The notes below the pieces were generated by a model, which worked only from the letters and a program-made list of their open reading frames with translations, ran no database searches and was not told where the DNA came from. A program made the position numbers and the translations under genes. From NCBI GenBank assembly GCA_964035795.1, contig OZ038326.1, positions 3,627,259-3,691,258 on the forward strand: a stretch of 64,000 nucleotides of DNA, given 5' to 3'. The stretch comes from Pterobdella sp. o SKG-2022. Taxonomy: Eukaryota; Annelida; Clitellata; Hirudinida; Piscicolidae. Positions within the stretch are counted from its first letter, which is position 1. Each line of letters opens with the position of its first letter. Positions 18,135 to 29,200 of the stretch are shown piece by piece.

Positions 18135-20069
18135 TCAAGTCTTTTCAATGTAACTGGTGAAGTTTTGAGCTGAAAGTCTGTTGATGATGGAGGTGCTTCT
18201 ATCCTTCAGTCTCAAACTACCCAGGCCATTCCTTCGAGTGCATAGTCGTTCGTAGTTTGATTTGATTTGTGGTTTTTGAGCTCTGCGATGAGCACGAGGT
18301 GTGGAAGTGACGGAGGGGTTGTGTAGGGAGTCACTTTGGCAAAAAGATATGAACGATTGTGAGTTTTTGATACCTTCTGCGCTGTATCTATCCGCTAGGT
18401 TTTTTTTTGGCTTGATATGACGGTATTGGACATTTTGGCGTGAAAATGATGACTTATCGGGTAAGTTAAGGCGGATACTTGAAGCTTTTGGGCTGTCATT
18501 GATTTGATGTTCGCTTCCGTTTTGATCTGCTTTAGAGAGTTGCAAAAGAGTGATCTGCGCAAACTTTTGAAAATCTGGGCAGCTAGATGGCCTACGACGA
18601 GAGTTTGGGGTGTCGACAGATAAGTAACGTTTGTCTTCTCCTCTATTTGTTTCAGTGTTATTATTGTTTTTTGTTTCATATGCGTATTTAAAATTTTTTT
18701 CATGTTGTAATACTTCTTCAACAAAAACCAGCCTCTTGAGACATGTTTCAAAAAGAAGTTTGTAACACCAATCATAACCTGTCTCACGTGACTTGCTGAC
18801 ATCCTCTTCCTCAGAACTTGAATCTACTTTTATCGAGTTCAGTAAGCATTGCTGTTTAATCTTCGCGTATTTCCGTTTGAGTTTTTCATTTTCTGTCCGC
18901 CATTTTTTTATTTCTTCTTGCATACTTTTAGATTCCAAAACATTAAAGTTGAACTCCACTATTTTCTCGCTTTTTTTTTCAACATCATCCTCATCGTCGT
19001 CTTCATCATCAAACACATCATTATTTTCATCACCCCCTCCATCTTCTTCTTCCTCTTCCTCTTCTTTATCTCTCGTTCGAAAAGTGAATATTGAGGCAAA
19101 GTTATCAATATCATAGTGATTAGAAGCCAAGTGAATATTATGTTTATCAACTTTGCTCCTTAAAAAACTTTCCAGTTCCCATCTGTTATCACCGTGGTCA
19201 TTAATATTGTTATTGCTATTGTTGTTAGTACTAATATTATTGTTATTTTTATAGTTGTTATTTTGGTTATTATTATTGATGGGAAAGTTTCTATCATCTT
19301 TATCGTTATTATTCATATTAATAATGTTATTATTATTGTTATCGATGTTATTATTATTGTTATCGATGTTATTATTATTGTTATCGATGTTATTATTATT
19401 GTTATCGATGTTATTATTATTGTTATCGATGTTATTATTATTGTTATCGATGTTATTATTATTATTGTTTTTTTTGTTTTTGTTAATAATATTATTTACG
19501 TTTTTTTTGTCGTTGTCGTTATTAATTTTTACAACACTACACAAATCAATAATTTGATTATCAACATTTTTGTTATCTTCTAAATCATTATTATTAATAT
19601 CAACTTTAATCACTTGATTCATTTCATTATCTGGCGTTGGCTTTTTTTTATTATATATACGTTTGAGATGACTAAAATTTATACTAGAAGTTCTAGAATT
19701 TTTTGAGTTATGGGTACTTTGATTTTCAAACCTGCGATAAAAAGATAAGTTGTCTCGGTTATAATTCAACTGTTCAGTCGATGTATTAGTAATTGTTGCA
19801 GTATATGTAGGGGGTAAGGAGAAGGCAGATGTATTAGAAATTACTTTTGGGGATGCTTCAGCTGCAGATATAGTTGTATTTGTAGAGTACTTTGAACTAC
19901 AACTTGTATTTATAGATGAGTTAATCGTTAAATCAGACCTCGTGGTATTTGCGGTTAAATTATTTGAGATCTCAGCTGTTTCTTCATCAAAGTGCTGTGA
20001 AAGGTCTTTCGATAATGAATCCTTCAGATAAAACTCATTTTTCTTCATTTTGGCAGTTTGACAATCCAT
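18135..20069 (-). CDS. Low-complexity / coiled-coil protein, 644 aa
   Basis: Uninterrupted ATG-to-TGA frame of 644 codons; no family recognised. The N-terminal ~170 residues are Ser/Thr/Asn-rich. Residues about 165-290 are dominated by Asn and include six identical IDNNNNN heptads (207-248). An acidic run (EEEEEEEDGGGD, then DDEDDDEDD) covers about 331-365. A predicted coiled coil follows (MQEEIKKWRTENEKLKRKYA, about 378-413). A mixed segment, YKLLFETCLKRLVFVEEVLQ, may be the only folded part. The C-terminal ~160 residues are Ser/Arg/Pro-rich. It is probably a cytoplasmic or nuclear scaffold-type protein. The ORF may be one exon of a longer gene, but start, stop and a downstream poly(A) signal are all present. 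Confidence 0.7.
   Translation of the reverse strand: MDCQTAKMKKNEFYLKDSLSKDLSQHFDEETAEISNNLTANTTRSDLTINSSINTSCSSKYSTNTTISAAEASPKVISNTSAFSLPPTYTATITNTSTEQLNYNRDNLSFYRRFENQSTHNSKNSRTSSINFSHLKRIYNKKKPTPDNEMNQVIKVDINNNDLEDNKNVDNQIIDLCSVVKINNDNDKKNVNNIINKNKKNNNNNNIDNNNNNIDNNNNNIDNNNNNIDNNNNNIDNNNNNIDNNNNNIINMNNNDKDDRNFPINNNNQNNNYKNNNNISTNNNSNNNINDHGDNRWELESFLRSKVDKHNIHLASNHYDIDNFASIFTFRTRDKEEEEEEEDGGGDENNDVFDDEDDDEDDVEKKSEKIVEFNFNVLESKSMQEEIKKWRTENEKLKRKYAKIKQQCLLNSIKVDSSSEEEDVSKSRETGYDWCYKLLFETCLKRLVFVEEVLQHEKNFKYAYETKNNNNTETNRGEDKRYLSVDTPNSRRRPSSCPDFQKFAQITLLQLSKADQNGSEHQINDSPKASSIRLNLPDKSSFSRQNVQYRHIKPKKNLADRYSAEGIKNSQSFISFCQSDSLHNPSVTSTPRAHRRAQKPQIKSNYERLCTRRNGLGSLRLKDRSTSIINRLSAQNFTSYIEKT
19326..19451 (-). 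repeat. Six perfect 21-bp coding repeats (IDNNNNN)
   Basis: Six tandem copies identical at the DNA level, units beginning at 19326, 19347, 19368, 19389, 19410 and 19431. Each adds exactly seven residues. The lack of synonymous change implies very recent expansion or homogenisation. Confidence 0.95.
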
Positions 20070-21862
20070 CCACTCAACTACACAAATAACAGAATGAAGT
20101 TTGATGTGACGTTAAAACAAGAATAAGTAACTGAATCAAAGTTGTGGTAAATTTCCATGCAAAATTATATCTTTTCATCCAAATTCAACTTATCTCGACT
20201 TTTAATATCTAATGATGGATATATGAACGATTTAATGTTTTTTTTTGAGAAGTTTCTATTATAAAACACTACATCAGAACGTAATCAAAAATAAATGAAC
20301 GCTACAAAAATCTACTCAAAACCTACTTAGAGAAAAAACCTTTAACATCAGTTAGTTCAAACAAGTTGGTATCTTTAATACTACTATTAATAGTCTGCAC
20401 ACCTCAATCTTATTACATTGATCTCATTGTACAGAGAGTTCATGTTAAATATGCATACAATTGTTCATTGAGTATAGGTGAATATATTAAATTTGTAAAC
20501 AATTTACTTACAACGAAACTTTGCGATTTATCAATATTTATATAAAGCTTCTTTTCTATTTTTTAATTAAATTATAAAAATAGAATATTAAACAGCTTGT
20601 TTTTTAGTATTTTGAAAGTTAATCTACTTTTCATAAAGTTACGATTTTCTTTAAACGAAAACATTTTAAATTTTGCGCTAAATATTCCACCAAAACTCAC
20701 AGAGCAGGTATTTTGTTCCCCATAATCAGCATGAAAAACTAGCCAAATGCTTTATAATGCATGAAGGATAGGTCAAGATGTACCACTGTCGGTTAAAAAC
20801 CTTTCATGTTATCCCAAGTATTGACTTGTTTGCCTTATTTTAATACAAATTTTTTGAAAATTTATAAATATTATTTTTAAAAAAGTTTATTATTATTATT
20901 ATGATCTGCTTTGAATTGAAAGTGTATAATTTTTTTTCATGTTTTTTATTATCAATTACTATTATGTTCAACTATTAATAGTTCAAATCTATCCATAATT
21001 AAAACTATAGAAACTCTATAGGAAAGTTTATATACTAGTTATCCTTTTGTAATTTAATAGAAGTGAGTCTTCAATACAAGAGTATATAATTTCCATTCAA
21101 TAACTTCATGTAAACATCCCAGTGGTTTGAAAAAATAGTTGTTTTTTTGAAATTTCTTATTTCTGCTAAGCTCATGAAATATTAATAAAATTAAGACTTT
21201 TGAAACTATAGAAAAGTTTTTGTATAGGCTTAAAAATAAATAAAATTGATTTTTTCTAGATTTTTGAAATAAAAAAAATTAGTTTAATAATATTTATTTT
21301 TAAGTTTAGTATTAAATACTGAAATTAAATACTAAACTAAAAATATCAAACAAAAAACTTTGAGAAAAATTTACAAATTTTAGAAAATGAACTGTCAGAA
21401 AACATCTCAAGTGTAAAAGAAAGCGTTTCAAAAAAGATAAGACATTTCAATTAGTAACCAATTTCTACTAAATTAAAATTCTCTAAAAAATTTATCGCGT
21501 TTAAAACGAAAAAAATTGCTAGAAAAACATGGGTGTTTATACAGTGCTCGTGAACTAATTAAAAGCATTTCTTGTGAAGACTGCCTTTTGTGTCAACCTT
21601 CACAAACTTGGGAATGTACAGTTGAAGTTTTTTTTACAGCTTGTATGTTATGCATGTATAATGAAGATAAACGATATATATGTAGTTTATAGAGAAAGAA
21701 AAATTTTAATTGATAAAAACCGTACGTTTTCTTTTTTAAATGATTCGAAATAAATTCTATATATCGTTTCATTTTTTTCACTTTGTGAAATTTTCTTAAA
21801 TATTTTATAATTTATTTGGGAGTTTTTTTTTAGAATAGAATTTGTTTTTTAAGATAAAGTTT

Positions 21863-21975
21863 TCAGTACATAGCACCAATGGGAAAACTGAATCACCGAA
21901 GGCCGATCTGGTTATCGAACCCGTGACTACGTGACTATGATACAAATACTCTCCTATCTCGGCTATACAATTCTA
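21863..21975 (-). mobile_element. tRNA-derived SINE head
   Basis: On the minus strand a box A-like TAGCCGAGATAGG (21953-21965) is followed about 30 bases later by a box B-like GGGTTCGATAACC (21910-21922). The spacing suits an internal RNA polymerase III promoter. The flanks do not fold into a tRNA acceptor stem, so this is a SINE relic, not a tRNA gene. Confidence 0.5.
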
Positions 21976-22890
21976 TAAGATTTCCTAATGGTTTATTGTT
22001 TTAATGAAGTAAATTAGCATAAAACGATGTAATTCAAATAAAAGATTTTTATTGATTCATTAACTCATAAAAGTGTACTTTTGCATGTAAATTAGCCAGC
22101 CTTTCGGTGTCTTGCGTGTATTTGTGAATTACAAAACATATCTATGTAGAAATATAACACAAAGGTTTTCAAAAGTTTATTAAGGCTTTTTATTTTTTCG
22201 AAAATCATCATCAATTTTTAATTTTTATTAAAACAAAGCTTTTTGATCTGTGTATTTTAAAAGCTTGGTTTTCTTATGTTAAATCATTAACATTCTGTTT
22301 GGAATATTTTATTCTGATAATTCAATCAGCCGCGTCTCATGAACCTAGTAACTCTAACGTTAGATGTTTATATGATGAATCTAATATTTCATGTTTTAAA
22401 TATTTATCATTGAAACAAATAAAAAAGAAATGAACAGGTTTATTTCCTTCAAATTCTAAATCAATGAACACAACAAGTTTGAATAATGAACTCATATGAG
22501 CCTTGAATTTTACATAATACAAACAACAATCTATTCAGACAACTTCTCCCACCATTCGATTTTATTTGCTTTATCAAATTAAATATTGTGGAAAGAATAA
22601 TCAAAATTTCCTAAACATTTTAGATTCGAAGTTTTATATGGGACATTATTTTTAAAAAAATGCAATTTTTATTCACATGCTTGAAATATATTTCAATCAA
22701 TCCTTTATGGATCACAAAGTTCAAATGGGTGAAAATTAATATTTCCACTAAAGGTTTTGATTGTGTACAATAAAAATAAATAAATTTTAAAATTTAAAAA
22801 AATGCTAAAAGATGAAATAAAATTTTTTTAATAACAAAATATTGTTTTTAAAAAATAATAATTTTCTTTAAGTTCACATTTAACTGTACT

Positions 22891-22900
22891 TTTATTTATT
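22891..22900 (-). promoter_or_regulatory. Overlapping poly(A) signals (minus strand)
   Basis: TTTATTTATT gives two overlapping AATAAA hexamers on the minus strand, about 200 bp past the Toll-like receptor stop codon. Confidence 0.5.
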
Positions 22901-23097
22901 TAATAATGTCATGCGCATATAAAAGAAGAATAAGCATGAGCTCTCTACCACAATTCCTTCGTTTAAAAACATTTGCATGCGATTTTAACTATTTAAAAAC
23001 CCATTGAAAACACAGTTTGAAAAAAATTAAATAAAAACGAAAAAACGTTGTGCAGTTTGATGAAAAACTAACATTGTAACAAAGCTTTCGGTAACAT

Positions 23098-26000
23098 TCA
23101 AAACTTGAATTCTTCTCTCCATTCAAAAGCTGCATTTACCTCAGAGTTATCTGGAGGGTTTTGTAGGCAAGCTTTTTGTCTTGTATGTGTTTCAAAGTGG
23201 CGCGTCAATCTTCCGGTTAAACTCTCCACAAAGTCTTTATGTGAAGCGTTATAAGTCACCTCCATTCCATCTTCGTTGTCTTCATCCTCATCTTTCTTTT
23301 TGCCTTTTTTTTCTTTGACGAATGAGGGGTTATCGAGTTTGAAATACACGACAAAGACGCTTTTGAGGGTAATCCTGCGTTTGATTTCTCTGTAAAACTT
23401 TTCCGACATATGGCATTCATTCATGCCGCAAAAGTCAATATCATTTTCTGAATTACCATTCAATTTTAAGCCAAGGATGTGCGGGTTAGTTATGATAATC
23501 CAGAGATCATACTCAATAAGGGCTTTCAAAAGTCTTGCAGATACTTCGCAAGGTATTGTGATTTGTTGGACACACATGAAGTGACTTAGCTTTTGAGTGA
23601 TTTTCTGCACAAGTTTTTCCACGTGGTTCAAGCATCCATGTGACGAGATTTTTTTTCTTTCTGCTCGAGTTCCATGCATGTTGTCAGGGTTTTCATGGAA
23701 ACTTATAACAACACATGATTGCTTCCTGTTTTCAACTTTTGACGTTTTTGTTATTTCATGCCTTTTTGTGAATTTCTCAAACCATTCAACAAACGTTCTC
23801 TTCATAGATCTTTTTCCATACAACCATAAAAGAACCATTGCGAGCATTATGACAAAAACAAAAAACAGTATCGAGAAAAACTGCCAAGAACTATCTTTTC
23901 CTGCCATCTTCACACAACTCACGGCATTCTTTCCACGCTTCAAAGACACTAAATAGTCATCTAAAGATACTAAATAAGATTTCTTAGCGACATTATTGAC
24001 CGGAAATGGAATCTCGTAATCGATTCGACACGTAGCTTTTTCAGCATCTAAAATGAAGTTGAGAGTTTTGTATAGTTTATGTGGAATTCCTATGGCACTC
24101 AAATCGTTCTGACGAGGGCTTAAACATGGACACACAAACGGATTGCCAGCCAACGACAAATATTTCAAATCCGGAAGTGCTTCGAACTGCAATAAAACAT
24201 CGAGTTGTTCAATTTCGTTGTCATGGAGACGAAGTTCGATTAGTGACGTCATAAACTTGATGACCCACAAACTGTCGGAGGAAAGGAGGTTTGAAGAAGC
24301 GTCCAAAAAGACGATGTGTTGTGGAAAGAGGGTGGGTGTGGTGTGGGTGTGTGTGGGAAAGGCTTCATAAAGTCTTTGTGCTTGTGTGTGTTTTGGCACG
24401 TCATCACGCTTCAAATATTTGTTATGGTAATCGAGATTGGGTGACGTTGATGTGTGGTGTTGAGAGCTTTTGTGGAGAGGGTTATGGAGGAAAGGGAAGA
24501 ACCCAAAAAGACTTTTTAATTTGTTGTTTGATAAGTCTATCATGGCAAGATGGCCTGGTTGAGGAAGCAGGGTAGCAGAGTCGACTTTGGACTTGGAACA
24601 ATTTATGTAATAATACTTGTTTTCATTTCCTGTCGATTCATCATCTTTTGATTTTGGTCTTTGTTGAATTGTTTCCTTTGTTAAATTTATTTTTTTTCCG
24701 GTTGCGCCATGTTTTCCATTATGGATCATTTTGTTAAAATTTTTTCTTTTATTAAAATGCAATTGTTTCACAAATTTTTCATTTAAATATGCATTATTGG
24801 AATTTCTACTGGGGTAGAAGAATGTATTGTGTTGAGGTTGATAATGGCATGAACACATGTGTGGACAATGTAAATCTTTAAGGAAGCATGTAAATCCTTT
24901 TTCATTAATTACACCTCTGTCATCAATTTCATTTTTTTTTGTGTTTCCCAGAACGTTATCTTCAACGCAACTTCTTTCTTGCCATTCAAACAAGTTCTTC
25001 TTGAAATGGTTTCCATCAAAATAAACTTCATCCAAAAACTTCAAATACGCCAGCTGTTTTTGGAAAGAACATGATGAGCACGTGATTTGACGCCCAATAA
25101 TCACATCCACAAGGTTCCAATTGCGGTATTTCTCACGAACTTCACTAAACGTTTGAACTCTGTTCATCTTTGAACTAACCCCTTGTTTGTTTCCAGCAAC
25201 TTTTTGACCTTTGACTGACCTAAAACCATTGACCTTATCTACGTCACTTGTGTTCACAAAAACAGACAAGGGTTCAAAAAATAATGACGTCATTCCTCTT
25301 CCAACTTCGTTGTTTCCTCTCAAATCCACTTCCGCTCTACAAACATATCTGCGCTCTCTCCATTCTTTTCTTTCGTTTTGTTGATTTTTTGATTTAAATA
25401 TTTTCACATCACCTTCTTCGTTACCACTTCTACTTAACCCTCCACCACCATTATTATCCCTATCTCTACTATCATCATAACCCTTACCATCATCATCATA
25501 ACCCTTACCATCATTGTCGTCATAACCATTATTAACATCGTTACCCCCATAACCATCCCTATTTCTATCACCACCTCCAACATCTTCTTCTTCATCTTCC
25601 TCAAACTCTACGTTCTGATGCTGGAAGAGGGATAGAACTTTAAAAATTGCACTCATGTCTAAACGGTTATTTTCCAAAGATATTTTTATTACTTTCATGT
25701 TGTTGCTTTTTTTATTCATATTAGCAACAAAGTCATTATTATAACTGTTATCATTATTTTTATCGTTATCCGTATAATTGTTATTTTTTTGATTATAATT
25801 GTTATTATTCTCCTTATTATTATTATTATTATTATTGTTATTATTATTATTATTTTTATTATGGCGTCCAACTTCGCTATCTTCACTAAGCAAAGGGTTA
25901 TTTAGAGACTCATTTTTTAAATTTGTATCCTTTTCTTTATTAAAAAGCCTATCAACGTTCGCATCATTATGATTCTCATTGTTATTGTTGTTATTATTAT

Positions 26001-26236
26001 GGTTAAAATAATTTATGATATTGTTTTTACCACTAATTTCATCGGGGTTTTTATTGTTATCATTGTTGTTATTATTGCTCTTATTACCATTTTGATTATT
26101 TTTATTCGTGTTTTTTTTGTTTTTATTTTTAAAGTGATTATTGCACAGCCTATAAAAAGCGTATTTGTACACGTAGGTTATTTGATTGTTGGAAAGGTCA
26201 ATAGTGGTGACGTCAGGAACATACAGAAAGGTCATG
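23098..26236 (-). CDS. Toll-like receptor exon 2
   Basis: Begins inside an LRR (TIDLSNNQITYVYKYAF) and continues through Asn-rich and Asp/Gly-rich insertions, two cysteine clusters, further LRRs (AMIDLSNNKLKSLFGFFPF; LIELRLHDNEIEQL; LKYLSLAGNPF), the membrane helix and the cytoplasmic region. TIR-like strands are CVVISF (box 1 position), ITIPCEVSARLLKALIEYDL (box 2 and alpha-B region), WIIITNPHIL and SVFVVYF. The stop lies at 23098-23100. Confidence 0.88.
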
Positions 26237-29200
26237 CTGACAATCTAGGTGAGGTCAAAAAACGTTAAACTGTGATGTTTCAGTTGGAGGCGGAAGGTAA
26301 TGAATTTGTGCTACCACAAGCAATAAAAACAATAACAAAAAAAAAAATGATATTAATAATAAATATGAATAATTTGAGAAATTTGACCAAAGTAATAAAA
26401 ATAATGAAAAATAATTATATTAATTTAATAAGCGATTTTGTTTTTGAACTTTTTCATTTGTAGGCAATATCTTGGTCGTAATGGAGTTGTTATTGCTGTT
26501 GTTATGTCTGTTTTATCGTTATTATTCTTATTCTTTGTTTATATTATTTCTTTTATCGTTTCTGTATTGTTTTTATAACTCTTATTATAATTTCAATCAA
26601 TGTATTTGTACTAATTTTTCTTCATTGTTCTTTGTAGGGTAATAATGCTAGTGTTTTTTTATTGATTTAATAAAAAAAGCATTAGAAAAATATTTTTAAT
26701 ATTTTTTCATTTGAATAAATCTTAAAAAAACCTATAAATATTCCTAATCTTTACTTCCACCAAAAATATTATGCCTACCTTCAAAAACAATCGAAATATG
26801 AGTCATTGAAAAGTGCATATTAGCACTTGTAAGATAGTTAAGAATGATTTATAATTCCAATGATATTACATTGCATCCAAACAGTGTGTATGCATGTGAG
26901 ACCAGGCGGGTCGTATTGAGAATCAGCTTAATGAAATATAAAGCAGATTCATGATTGAAAACATTGATAAATATTTTGTGTTCTTTGCTTATGTTGACTA
27001 ACGTACAACTATGCGGCTAATAGAAGTAAAAATAAAAATAATAAAATGAATAATGGATAATAAAATAATAATTTAATGAAAATATTATTGCTAATAGTTA
27101 TCAATATTTATTTATTCATTAAAATTTATTTTGTTTTAATGAAATGCTTATACTTTAGTGAGTTTATTGAAAGAGAGGTTGATGTGTTTGAGTTTGGAGT
27201 TTGTGAAGACACCTACATCTAACCAGGCTATCCTGTTGTGCTGTTATGGAGTGGTGGTTAGAACAGGGAAGAGATACTAGTGGAAATGAAAAAAAAAAAT
27301 AAAAAAAATGAAAAAAAAGAAAAGGTTAAAAAAAAATAAATAAAAAGTAAAAAAATGAAAAAAAAAAAATAAATAAAACGAAAGACTAAAAAGGAAGACT
27401 GATGATGGAAAAACAAAATTAAATGAGAATAATCGAAAGATAATGGGATGAGAAAATGATGGATTATTAGAATAAAGCTGGTGACGATGTTGAAAAATTA
27501 ATAGCTGATGAGAATAAAAAAATAAACTTCAAAATGGCGGATAATAAATGAAGAAACAAAGGAATTCAAAAAAATACTATATTCTGACGACTTTAAATGA
27601 GAATCTATTTTGAAGCTAAATGAACAAATGTTCAAGAAAAATGTACGGGTTTACTGAGCGAAAAGAGATAAAAAAATTATAATTTATTTTTGAGAATATA
27701 GATAATTCAAAAATAAATAAAACTTGGCTTTTTCATGAATGATTTTTCGAAGATTCATCTTAAATTTTTCAGAATTGCTGTAACTTGTCTAGTATTTAAT
27801 GATGTATTGATGGAAATATTCATAAAAAATTTATAATTAATTAACAAAAAAACGAAATTTTAGCGAAAAATTTTCCCTACTTGAAAAAAATTTTTCATTA
27901 AAACTGATTCACGTCAATTGTCATTTTCTGCTTTATTTGAGCGCTTGCAAATCGTTTTTTTATCGTTTCATCTACTTGCAATAAGTCAAGCTAAGTGTCA
28001 ATATAAAATGATCGAAGACCTACAACATTATTTGTAAATAATTTCACTTGTAACTCGATAGTCTGCAGGTCATGGAGATGCTCTACTGCGTATCTGCAGC
28101 GGTTTGAATATGGGAGAATTATATTACAATATTCAATTAATTATTGAAAATATGATGAACATTTTTATTATGAAAAAATGTTTTTTTTCATGATTAATAC
28201 TTGAAAATTGCTTATGATGAAAAGAAAAGAAAACGGAAAATGCCTAATTTGTCACAAATTTAAGTTTTTTCCCAATTTATCATCAGTTCTAATTTTGAAA
28301 CGTGAAAAATTTGAATTGCATATAATTATTAAAAAGTTTTATCTTTTTCTTTCAATATTAAAATAAATAAACAAAATATGTCTTTTAATTATAAAAAAAT
28401 CAAATGAATTTATTGAAAAAATGGAAGCTTCAATAGATCTGGAAATCTTCTGAAAGAATTATACCAAAGAGTTGAAATTTTTAATTTTTTTCTATGTATG
28501 CAAACATCAAATACTTGTGCAAAGCTCAAAAAATTCCAGCTTTTTTTTAGAAATTAAATTATGAAATCTTTTGAAACACAATGCAAATAGACGTAGCAAA
28601 TGTTTTTTAAAATAAATTCACTTTTAAACCTTTATAAAACCATTTTTTCTACGCAGCACAACATTAAACATGAAAATAAAAAATAACTTTAGAAATATCA
28701 TAAAATCTTTTCAAGAAGTTAAACCGATAGTCTACACACAAAAACTCTATGAAACAACATTTATCTTTAAAGTTCACCAATAGTGCACACATACCTAGGT
28801 AAATGTCGCAGCCGGTTGTGGTGTAGATACAGATGCTTCATACCGCACAAAGCCCCTTTGAACAAGAGTTCTTGTAACGACTCTAATCGGTTGTGGCTCA
28901 GATCAATAACAGATAAGTGGGTCCATTTATGGGTGCTACAGTATTGAGGAGTCACAACTTGGCTGCCTTCTTCCTCGTACTCTTTCAATGCGCTTGCCAT
29001 GTCGTTTAGTGTTGTGTCGTTCATAAATTCATTGTAAAACTCTGTCTGTGGTTTGGTTTTGAAGTTGAAGTTATAATCCTCAATGTTGTCTTCTTCACGC
29101 AAACATAAGTTGTCTATGAAATCAGCGCTGAGAGGGTTGTCATTGTCCCCAAGAGAAACAAAAGCTGTAGACACAAAAGCGAAAGGATGAATGGTGAGAA

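Larger units (their letters stand above)
20070..23097. other. Intergenic region with a SINE remnant
   Basis: About 3 kb of AT-rich spacer between two minus-strand genes. It contains the promoter or 5' UTR side of the 644-aa gene, a tRNA-like SINE head at about 21863-21975 and the putative poly(A) signals of the Toll-like receptor at 22891-22900. I see no convincing exon. Confidence 0.6.

Noticed and set aside
19194..19583. Plus-strand Ile/Val and Leu-repeat ORFs
   Set aside because: Antisense of the Asn-rich repeat in the 644-aa gene.
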